Shown one piece after another: positions 34,275 to 41,451 of a stretch of DNA of 64,000 bases. Each line of letters begins with the position of its first letter. Positions within the stretch are counted from its first letter, which is position 1. The stretch is taken from NCBI RefSeq assembly GCF_009184865.1, contig NZ_CP045096.1, positions 2,356,001-2,420,000 of the forward strand, read 5' to 3'. The notes under the pieces were generated by a model. The model was not told the origin of the DNA. It made no database searches and saw nothing but the letters and a program-made list of their open reading frames with translations. The translations under genes and the position numbers were made by a program. This DNA is from Streptomyces phaeolivaceus (GTDB lineage Bacteria > Actinomycetota > Actinomycetes > Streptomycetales > Streptomycetaceae).

Positions 34275-35084
34275 TCAGCAGGCCTTCCGCCACACCCCCA
34301 GCTCCCACTTCTTCAGCAGCGAGCTGAGTTCCAGGCGCCGGGCCTCGGGGCAGAAGTCGCCCGTCGGTATCTCGTACTCGACGTGGAAGACGGCCTTGCC
34401 TGCCTCGATGAACGGGGTCAGGTCGTCGCACTCCTCGTACTGGGCGCACTGTTCGTTGACCGCGAAGTCGAAGTCGTCGACGAGTTCGGGGATCTGGTCG
34501 AGGTCGTTCTTCAGGCCGACAGCGAGGCCCCGTTCGTGGGCGAGGCGGGCGACGAGGCGGTTGTAGCGGAGCTGGTCGGCGGCCTTCAGCGGGAAGCCGG
34601 TCTCGTTGCGGTAGCCGTCCATGTTGTCGGGCTCGACGGCGTCGAAGCCCTTCTCCGCGCACATGTCGATACGGGCGGCCATCAGGGGTTCGAGGACGTC
34701 GGTCGCGCGGATGTCGAGCCAGCGTTCGCCCTCCCAGCCGTTGCCCTTCCCGATGACCGACTTCGGGAAGTCGTCGGCGTCGGGGCGCCAGTCCTCCCAG
34801 GCGCCGGTGGAGAGGTAGCAGATCACCTTGCGGCCGTCGTCGTGGAGGCCGGCGACGGTGTCGGCGGAGTGGTCGAAGCCGTCGATGTCGTACACGGGGA
34901 CGTCGACGGAGGTGTCCAGGCGCCCGCTGAGCTGCCACTGCCACGGGGTGCCGGGCTCCGGCCGCCAGCGGGCGCCCTCGCCCGTCCCGCCGCCGGTGCC
35001 CGCCTCGTCGTCGGTGGCGTCGGTGCACCCCGCTGTCAGCAGGAGCAGGGACAACAGGGCGCTGCGGGCGAGGGCGCGGCTCAT
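34275..35084 (-). CDS. Endo-alpha-1,4-polygalactosaminidase (GH114), secreted lipoprotein-like
   Basis: 269 residues. Signal peptide with a lipobox-like LLLLTAGC, then the GH114 barrel: VYDIDGFDHS, VICYLSTGAWEDWRPD, GWEGERWLDIR, FDAVEPDNMDGYRNETGFP (catalytic acidic cluster near 160), GLKNDLDQ and FAVNEQCAQYEEC. GH114 enzymes (PelA hydrolase domain, fungal Ega3) cleave alpha-1,4-linked galactosamine-type polymers. ATG at 35084 overlaps the stop of the GH135 gene (ATGA) and has GGAG upstream. Last gene of the proposed exopolysaccharide operon; probable role is trimming or release of the polymer outside the cell. Confidence 0.92.
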   Translation of the reverse strand: MSRALARSALLSLLLLTAGCTDATDDEAGTGGGTGEGARWRPEPGTPWQWQLSGRLDTSVDVPVYDIDGFDHSADTVAGLHDDGRKVICYLSTGAWEDWRPDADDFPKSVIGKGNGWEGERWLDIRATDVLEPLMAARIDMCAEKGFDAVEPDNMDGYRNETGFPLKAADQLRYNRLVARLAHERGLAVGLKNDLDQIPELVDDFDFAVNEQCAQYEECDDLTPFIEAGKAVFHVEYEIPTGDFCPEARRLELSSLLKKWELGVWRKAC

Positions 35085-35761
35085 CGGGTGGGCTCCAGGG
35101 AGTGCGGCAACGTACCCCAGGGATGATCCCCCACGCCGGGCACCGCACAGTGCACGGAGGCACCCCGGGCACGGGCCAGGGCGCCGACATCGATGTCGGG
35201 CGGCACTCCGTGCACCAGATGGCAGACCTGGGCGCCGAGGCCGCCGCTGCCGCCGGGCCAGGGCTCGGACGGCTGGTCCCGGTAGGTCTCCCAGGTGCCC
35301 TCGAAGGTGACGACGAGGTCGGCGATCCTGGCGTACGCGGGGTGCGGCGGGGTGCCGTGGTTGAGGGCGAGGGTGGCGGGTCCCGCGCCCCAGACGGCCG
35401 CCGCGAGCCGCCGGTAGTAGTCGAACCCGCCCGGCTCGGCGGCCACTTGGTCGAGGAACGTGCCGTCGGTGCCGTACCAGGCGTGGTACCGGGTCAGCTC
35501 GCGTACGACGTCGGTGACGGGTCTGCGGCCGTAGCCGGTGTCGGCGTAGCCGAGGAGCCGTACGCCGGCCGCCCTCAGCCGGTTGGCGGCCTGGATGAAC
35601 GCCGGGTCGGGGGCGTCGCCCGGACCGCTCGCCGGGTTGAGGACGACGCCGTAGAGACGGGGCGCGGCGGCGATCAGGGCGTCCCATTCGGCGGGGCGGT
35701 CGGCGGGGTGCTCGTAGTAGGGAACCAGGAGAGAGGGGCGGGAAGGGGCGTGTGTGTTCAT
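35081..35761 (-). CDS. Spherulin-4-like glycoside hydrolase (GH135 type)
   Basis: 226 residues, no signal peptide seen. A TIM-barrel with the spherulation-specific family 4 pattern: LLVPYYEHP, VVLNPASGPGDAPD, GVRLLGYADTGYGRR, YHAWYGTDGTFLDQVA, and VVTFEGTW. Fungal Sph3 of this family cleaves galactosaminogalactan and is needed for its synthesis. Here the DE pair of the fungal catalytic site reads DQ (FLDQ), while the later Glu (TFEGTW) remains. Overlaps both neighbours by four bases (ATGA each side). Cytoplasmic location would suggest a role during synthesis rather than degradation of secreted polymer. Confidence 0.85.
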   Translation of the reverse strand: MNTHAPSRPSLLVPYYEHPADRPAEWDALIAAAPRLYGVVLNPASGPGDAPDPAFIQAANRLRAAGVRLLGYADTGYGRRPVTDVVRELTRYHAWYGTDGTFLDQVAAEPGGFDYYRRLAAAVWGAGPATLALNHGTPPHPAYARIADLVVTFEGTWETYRDQPSEPWPGGSGGLGAQVCHLVHGVPPDIDVGALARARGASVHCAVPGVGDHPWGTLPHSLEPTR

Positions 35762-37251
35762 CGGTGCGCCGTCGCCCTTCCCAGCAGGCCGCAGACCAGG
35801 GTCGCCTGGAGCGTCGCCGCACCGCCGTAGACGAGCAGGCCGACGGCGTGCGGGTCGCCCGGGTACGCCGCCAGGGCCACCGTCTGGGTGAGGGCCGTGG
35901 CGCAGCAGACGGCGGCGGCGCCCAGGACCGCGCCGAAGGACTGGAGGAGCAGTCCCGTCCAGAGCACCGCGCCCAGCAGGAGCAGGCCCGCGAAGTGGAC
36001 GGCGTCGAGACGTGGGGCCCCGGGCCAGAGCGCGGCCGTGGCGTGGGCCAGGATCAGCAGGGAGGCGAGGTAGCAGGCCATGCACTGGACCAGGGTCACC
36101 GTGGTGGCCCGCCAGAAGGCGCCCGGTGTGCTGGTGGCCCGCAGTCCGGCGAGGCCTCCGCTGCGGAAGCGGTACAGCAGCCATTCGGCGGGGCCCATGC
36201 TGAGGGTGAGCGCCACGGCGGCGGGCGTCGCGACCGAGCCGCGCCCCTCGTGGGCGATCACGTCCCCGACGGCCGCGTACAGCACGAGCACCCCGATGCC
36301 GAGGCCGAAGAAGGCGTACGGGAGGGAGGCCGCGAGCCGGGGTGAGACCCGGTCCTTCTCCTCGGCGCCGTCGGAAGCGGCGAGCAGGGTGACGCTTCCG
36401 GGCCGCAACTGCCGTACGGCGGGCGCGACTTCACGGGCCGCCAGCAGCACGACCGCCGCCAGGGAACCGGCCAGCAGGGAGAGCCTCGCCCAGACGGGCA
36501 CCGGCTGGACCAGGGCGAACAGCGCGCCCGCCGTCATCGGCGACAGGCTGTACAGCAGGGCCCGTTCACGGCCGAGGACCAGCAGGACGGTCGCGGCGCC
36601 CAGATAGCAGGCCTCCCCCGCGGCGAAGAACACCGCGCCCGGATCGCCGTCACCCGCCGCCAGACGGGCGACCGCCGTGCAGAGCAGCGCGCCCACCGGG
36701 GCCCCGCCGGCCAGGGCGCGGCGGCACGCGTCCCGGTCGCCCAACCCGAGCCAGGAGTACGCCCGGTGGGCGAGCCCCTGGTTCCACATCCAGCCGCACA
36801 GCGCGCCGGCCAGCAGCGGGACCGTACCGGCGGGCAGGCCGGAGCCGTCCCCGGGGCCGGCCAGGAGGGGTGCGCCGAGGACGTAGGCCAGGCCGGGGAG
36901 GGCGAAGACCACGCCGCGCAGCAGACAGCCGAGCAGGCCGATCCGCCAGGGGTCGGGCGCGGGGCCCGACGGTTCGGGGTGGGCGCGCTCGACGCGTTCG
37001 TACAACTCCTCCGCCAGGGCGAAGGAGTTGCGGCAGCCGTAGCGTTCACGGGTCCGGTCGTCCGACATGCCGTCGGACTCCAGCAGTGCGGCTATCTCGT
37101 CCGGGTGGACGGCCGCGGCTATGAACTCGCGGTGCCGCTCGGCCAGTTGATCGACCGGGTCGGGCGCGGCCCAGCGCGGCCTGCGTTGCCTCGGGACGGC
37201 GGAAAGGGTGTCCGGCCGTCCGCCCGGGGGCGCGGGCAGGTCGCGGCTCAC
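35758..37251 (-). CDS. Polytopic membrane protein of the exopolysaccharide operon
   Basis: 497 residues. Residues 1-100 are soluble and include DPVDQLAERHREFIAAAVHPD and a RTRERYGCRNSFALAEELYERV helix. About eleven to twelve helices follow (from IGLLGCLLRGVVFALPGLAYV to VGLLVYGGAATLQATLVCGLL). No family recognised with certainty. Position beside a PelF-like transferase and size suggest a PelG-like transporter or polymerase partner, but I see no direct motif match. GTG at 37251 overlaps the glycosyltransferase stop (GTGA) and its own stop overlaps the GH135 start, so it is translationally coupled on both sides. Confidence 0.85.
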   Translation of the reverse strand: MSRDLPAPPGGRPDTLSAVPRQRRPRWAAPDPVDQLAERHREFIAAAVHPDEIAALLESDGMSDDRTRERYGCRNSFALAEELYERVERAHPEPSGPAPDPWRIGLLGCLLRGVVFALPGLAYVLGAPLLAGPGDGSGLPAGTVPLLAGALCGWMWNQGLAHRAYSWLGLGDRDACRRALAGGAPVGALLCTAVARLAAGDGDPGAVFFAAGEACYLGAATVLLVLGRERALLYSLSPMTAGALFALVQPVPVWARLSLLAGSLAAVVLLAAREVAPAVRQLRPGSVTLLAASDGAEEKDRVSPRLAASLPYAFFGLGIGVLVLYAAVGDVIAHEGRGSVATPAAVALTLSMGPAEWLLYRFRSGGLAGLRATSTPGAFWRATTVTLVQCMACYLASLLILAHATAALWPGAPRLDAVHFAGLLLLGAVLWTGLLLQSFGAVLGAAAVCCATALTQTVALAAYPGDPHAVGLLVYGGAATLQATLVCGLLGRATAHR

Positions 37252-38771
37252 CAGCCGGTTCCGTCCGTCGGCCCCAACTGGTACCAGGGGTCGCGCAGTT
37301 CGACGGTCCAGTCGGCGACCGTCGCCGGCGCGGGCTCGTACACGGTCTCGTCCCGGCCCGCCAACTCCCGGTAGATCGTGCGGAAGGCGTCCACGGACCG
37401 GCGCAGGGTGAACCGGTCGATCACCCGTCGGCGCGCCGACTCGCCCAGTTCCCGGCGGCGTTCGTCGTCACGGAGGAGGGTGAGCGCGGCGGCGGCCATC
37501 ATCTCCGGCTCGCGCGGCGGGACGACGATCCCGGTGTCGCCGACCGCCTCGCGGACCCCGCCGACGTCGGTCGACACGGTCGTACGGCCGCAGGACATGG
37601 CCTCGATGAGGGAGAACGGGAAGCCCTCGGAGATGGAGGAGAGCATCACGACGTGCCCGGCGGCGTAGGCCCGTCGGACCTCGGTGATCCGGCCCTCGAA
37701 GGTGAGCCCGTCCGTGACGCCCAGTTCGGCGGCGAGCTTCTCCAGTTCGGTGCGGTACTCCTCGCCGCCGGGCGGTACGGGACCGAACAGCCGGAGTCTG
37801 GTCTCCGGGATCTCGGCGCGGACCATGGCGTACGCGTGCAGCAGCGTCTCCAGATCCTTGATGGGGTCGACGCGCCCGCACCAGGTGAGGGTGGGCACCT
37901 CGGGTTCGGGGCCGGCGTGCGGGAAGGCGGCCGGGTCGACGCCGTTGTAGACCGTGCGGATCCGGTCGGCGTCGGCGCCGCCGCGCTCCTCCCAGCGGCG
38001 GTTGTACTGGTTGCAGGGGGTGATGAGGTCGGCGGCGCGGTAGCCGAGCCGGGTCAGCTCGCGGTGGAAGCCGAGCATGAAGGCCTTCACCGGCCAGCGC
38101 TGGTCGCTGCCGCGCTGGCCGAGGTAGCGCTCGCGCAGATAGATGCCGTGCTCGGTGAGCAGGAACGGTACGCCGTCCAGCTCCCGGGCGGCGAGCGCGG
38201 GCAGGGTGGCCAGGCCGCCGCTGACCGCGTGCGCCACACAGTCCTCCGGGATCCGGGCGGCGAGCGGGCGCAGGGCGTGTTCCAGCAGATCGGTCGCGGT
38301 GAGCGCGTCATGGACGGTGGGGTGCGCGGCGGCCGTCGCCAGATGCGGCATCGTCCAGATCCACATCAGCGAGCGCAGCGCGGACTCGGTGCGCAGGGCC
38401 GCCGACAGACGTCCGTCGCGGGCGAGTCCGGCCAACTCGTACAGGGCCGTGCCGAAGTCGCGGGGCGCCTCGGGGTCCAGGACGGAGAGCAGCAGCCGTT
38501 CATGGGCGTCGGTGAAGCGGCGGCGGGCCGCGCCGTACGGGGCGCGGGCGCGGCCGGGGCGTGGGCCCCAGGTGGGTACCGAGGTGTGCCGGTACACGTT
38601 CGGCGGCAGTTCCCAGGTCACGGGTTCGCGGCCGGTTCCGGTGAGCGACACGAGATGGAACTCGACGTCGGGCATGCCCCGGACGAGCTGGTCGCACCAG
38701 GTGCTGACCCCTCCGTGGACATGCGGGTAGGTGCCTTCGGTGAGCATGGTGACATGACTGCCGGTGCGCAT
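37248..38771 (-). CDS. PelF-like family 4 glycosyltransferase
   Basis: 507 residues, GT-B fold. N-terminal MLTEGTYPHVHGGVSTWCDQL is the hallmark opening of PelF/DUF3492 transferases. Acceptor half about 1-275 (FLLTEHGIYLRERYL), donor half from VYNGVDPAAF: TWCGRVDPIKDLETLLHAY, and the EX7E motif SEGFPFSLIEAMSCG (near 382-391) then DVGGVREAVGDTGIVVPP. PelF uses UDP-N-acetylhexosamine to build a GalNAc/GlcNAc polymer in the cytoplasm; the same is inferred here. ATG at 38771 with a G-rich ribosome site. Heads the four overlapping genes ending at 34275, after a terminator that separates it from the deacetylase gene. Confidence 0.92.
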   Translation of the reverse strand: MRTGSHVTMLTEGTYPHVHGGVSTWCDQLVRGMPDVEFHLVSLTGTGREPVTWELPPNVYRHTSVPTWGPRPGRARAPYGAARRRFTDAHERLLLSVLDPEAPRDFGTALYELAGLARDGRLSAALRTESALRSLMWIWTMPHLATAAAHPTVHDALTATDLLEHALRPLAARIPEDCVAHAVSGGLATLPALAARELDGVPFLLTEHGIYLRERYLGQRGSDQRWPVKAFMLGFHRELTRLGYRAADLITPCNQYNRRWEERGGADADRIRTVYNGVDPAAFPHAGPEPEVPTLTWCGRVDPIKDLETLLHAYAMVRAEIPETRLRLFGPVPPGGEEYRTELEKLAAELGVTDGLTFEGRITEVRRAYAAGHVVMLSSISEGFPFSLIEAMSCGRTTVSTDVGGVREAVGDTGIVVPPREPEMMAAAALTLLRDDERRRELGESARRRVIDRFTLRRSVDAFRTIYRELAGRDETVYEPAPATVADWTVELRDPWYQLGPTDGTGW

Positions 38772-38840
38772 GGCTGCGCCGCCCCCCTGTTGTTCTTGTT
38801 CGGATGATGTGCGGGGAACTGCCGACCGGACCCCGACTGC

Positions 38841-38903
38841 GGGTGCGTCGGGGCCGGTCGCGCCCCGCGGCGGAGCCGCATATCCAATACAGCCCCGCGC
38901 CCC
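38841..38903 (-). repeat. Dispersed intergenic repeat, family B copy 2
   Basis: Shares GGTCGCG...GCGGCGGAGCCGCAT and ACAGCCCCGCGCCCC with 24252-24326. Directly after the deacetylase stop. Confidence 0.6.
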
Positions 38904-38916
38904 TTTTCGGGGCGCG
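38896..38916 (-). terminator. Terminator after the CE18-like deacetylase gene
   Basis: Perfect 8-bp stem CGCGCCCC/GGGGCGCG with a TTTTC loop immediately after the stop at 38919. Confidence 0.7.
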
Positions 38917-38918
38917 CT

Positions 38919-40952
38919 CTACTGGAGCTTGAGCTTCACGGCCGACCGGAGTGGTGCGGGCGTCGTCCAGGACGAGCGGGCTCCCGCGTACGGGGTGCCG
39001 AACGTGGTGGTGCCGAGCGGGAGTTGCTGGACTGTTCCCTTCGGGGCCGTCAGCGGGATCTCCAGCCCCTTGGGTGCCGTCACCGTCACCGTCGTGCCGA
39101 TCCGGTACGCCGTGACCGTGCCGTTCGCGACGGCGGTCTGCCAGGCGGCCCGGCGCTTCAACTCGGTGCCGACCGCGTTCTGCCGGGGGCTCTCCAGCGG
39201 GGTGTCGGAGGTGAAGAGGTCCCGGTAGTCGGCGAGCACCTGGTCCAGGACCGGGTAGAGGAGGCGCTCCTCGGACAGGTTGGACTGGTGGGCGTAGTGC
39301 GGCCGGGGGTCGTTGCCGACCACGTGCAGCAGGGCGGTACGCACCTCCTGCGGGACGATGTGCGTCGCGTACCCCGTGGCCGGGTCCAGCGGGGCGGCCA
39401 GACAGGTGGAGGTCGCGTTGTTCTCGCAGATCCCGCTGCCGCCGTCGGCCGCCGAGGTGTAGACCCAGTTGTACTCGTCGACCATCTCGGCGGCGGTGCC
39501 CACGTTGTAGTAGACGTTCATCGGGTGCCGGGGCACGGTCAGCGCGGCGCCCACCGCACGCTGGGCGGGCTCACGGGAGTTGTCGGAGGCGATCCATCTG
39601 ACACCGTTGTCGGAGAGGGCGCCCGCGAGGTTCGGGTTGTCGTCCGGCTGCTGCGGCAGCGTCCGCAGCCCCGAGTGCTCGCCCGTCACCAACTCGTCGC
39701 GCTGTACCGCGAGGCCGCGTGCGACGGCCCAGTCGTGGTTGTCGCGGATCTGCTTGGCGATCTCGGCGCGACTGAGATAGCGGGTGGTGCCGTTCGCGTT
39801 CTTCGCGCAGCTCCACGGGACGGTCGAGGTGTCCTGGACGCAGCCGAGGTACTGGTGGGTGTAGGTGTGGTTGATCCAGCGGTACGCGGCCCGGTCGGCG
39901 AGCAGCCGGTCGGCGAGGGCGTCCGCGTCGCCGTTCGCCGCCTTCCACTCCTCGCCGCTGCCCCCGTTGTAGACCATGTCGAGGGTGAAGCCGCTGGACC
40001 GCTGCCACTGCTTGGCGTACTCGGCGTCGGCGGCGGTCATCCGGATCGGCTCGGTCCCGGTGCCTTGCCCGTCACCGCAGTTGAAGCTGCCGGGGGTGCA
40101 GTTCCGCTCGGTGTCCCAGCGGCTGTCGGGCGCGAGGACGTCGTCGACGTGGACGGCGAAGTAGTTGCGGCTCCGCCCGAGGTGCACCCCGTCCGTCAGC
40201 CATTCGACGATGCCCCGGGCCAGCACCCGGAACTGCCGCTGGTGCTGGTTGTAGGCGAAGGTGACGACCAGTTCGCGGCGCCCGTCGTGGGCGTACTCGC
40301 CGACCAGGCTGCCCCGGCCGCTGCCGCCGGGCACCGGGAGGTCGACATAGCTGGTGTAGCCGGCGCGGGGCCGGGCGACGAAGCCGTAACTCTCCTGCGC
40401 GGAAGGGGAGTTGTCCTCGAAGGTGAACCGCCCGTCCAGATAGCCGAAGCGGCTCGCCTTCCCGGCGGCGGTCACCGTGGCCTCGCGGCCGTCCAGGGAG
40501 CCCGCCCAGCCGCCCTCGCTGGTGTAGTCGAGGCCGACCCCGGGGTGCGCCCAGGTGTAGGCGTCGACCTGCGGGATGCCGTACGTCCGCTCGTACGTCT
40601 CCAGGGCGGTCTGCTCGGCCGAACCGGCGCCGAACGGGGCCTCGTTGGGCAGGACCACGCCCTGGTACCTGGCGCGCGGGGTGCCGCCGACCGTGTCGCT
40701 GAGAAAGGCGGCGTTCACGGTCGGGCGGTTCGCGTCGTCGAGGTCCACGCGGGTGTACGGGACGCCGGTGTTCCGCAGTTCCTCGGCGATGGCCCGGACG
40801 GGGCTGTCGCCGTTGTCCAGCAGCAGGACCCGCAGATCGACGCGCGGTGCGGCGGCGGCCGACGCTTCGGGTATGCCCACGCCCGCCGCCAGCAGGCTCG
40901 CGCTCGCCACGAACGCGGCGGCGCTTCTCCATCCGGGCACGCTGTGCGTCAT
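38919..40952 (-). CDS. Secreted Agd3-like (CE18-type) polysaccharide deacetylase
   Basis: 677 residues. Sec signal peptide ends near ASAAAAP; RVDLRVLLLDNGDSPVRAI follows and the first 250 residues form a flavodoxin-like/beta domain (YLDGRFTFEDNSPSA). A NodB-like deacetylase core has the metal triad pattern FAVHVDDVLAP (Asp, near 268) and WINHTYTHQYLGC (His-x3-His, near 362), then ELVTGEHSGL and GVRWIASDNSREP. The C-terminal 80 residues form a beta domain (GTTVTVTAPKGLEIPL). Fungal Agd3, of similar layout, deacetylates GalNAc in galactosaminogalactan. ATG at 40952 with GGGGAGGGG upstream. Acts outside the cell. Confidence 0.85.
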   Translation of the reverse strand: MTHSVPGWRSAAAFVASASLLAAGVGIPEASAAAAPRVDLRVLLLDNGDSPVRAIAEELRNTGVPYTRVDLDDANRPTVNAAFLSDTVGGTPRARYQGVVLPNEAPFGAGSAEQTALETYERTYGIPQVDAYTWAHPGVGLDYTSEGGWAGSLDGREATVTAAGKASRFGYLDGRFTFEDNSPSAQESYGFVARPRAGYTSYVDLPVPGGSGRGSLVGEYAHDGRRELVVTFAYNQHQRQFRVLARGIVEWLTDGVHLGRSRNYFAVHVDDVLAPDSRWDTERNCTPGSFNCGDGQGTGTEPIRMTAADAEYAKQWQRSSGFTLDMVYNGGSGEEWKAANGDADALADRLLADRAAYRWINHTYTHQYLGCVQDTSTVPWSCAKNANGTTRYLSRAEIAKQIRDNHDWAVARGLAVQRDELVTGEHSGLRTLPQQPDDNPNLAGALSDNGVRWIASDNSREPAQRAVGAALTVPRHPMNVYYNVGTAAEMVDEYNWVYTSAADGGSGICENNATSTCLAAPLDPATGYATHIVPQEVRTALLHVVGNDPRPHYAHQSNLSEERLLYPVLDQVLADYRDLFTSDTPLESPRQNAVGTELKRRAAWQTAVANGTVTAYRIGTTVTVTAPKGLEIPLTAPKGTVQQLPLGTTTFGTPYAGARSSWTTPAPLRSAVKLKLQ

Positions 40953-41451
40953 GTTCGCCCCTCCCCGAGAAAAGATCCCCCTGCGGCCGGACCGAGCGCA
41001 TGCCGGGGGGAATCCGTGGAAATGATGAGGACCGATGAGTTGATCACTCACCGGCGGGACGAGTGTGTCCCAGGCCAGGGCATACGAGGCACGAAAATGA
41101 CCATGAAGCCACATAGGGGTGAACGCCCGCAGGAGTGAGCGAAATCCAGCGCGCACGCTACGCGCGGAGACCCGTGGAGCTACGCGCATAGCGCCACGGA
41201 AGGCGCCACCCCCCGCCCGGCCATAAGGGATCCCCCTATGCCTGAGACATGGGGATCTCCCTGCACGGCCGGAGCGGAAAGTCGGGGAGGCTGGTCGCAG
41301 CGGACGCCGTGCGGACCGCGTGCGGACGGCGGGAACGCAACCGGCCGACGCCCCAGGTCCGATGGGCCGAACAAGGGCCTAGGCTCGTTCCCGGCACGTC
41401 GACCCATCCGTTCGGCCACCGAAACTCAATCGGAAGCGAGATTTCACCACC
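40953..41451. other. Divergent control region, deacetylase / pepA
   Basis: 499 bases without a gene, long for this genome. Holds two adjacent inverted repeats (41036-41071) on the deacetylase side and an imperfect AGGGATCCCC/GGGGATCTCCCT pair (41226-41252) on the pepA side. No clear -35/-10 pair. Confidence 0.4.
41036..41071 (-). promoter_or_regulatory. Two tandem inverted repeats upstream of the deacetylase gene
   Basis: TGAGT-TGATC-ACTCA (41036-41050) and GGGAC-GAGTGT-GTCCC (41056-41071), each with perfect five-base arms, 85-120 bases before the deacetylase start. Candidate operators for the exopolysaccharide locus. Confidence 0.4.
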
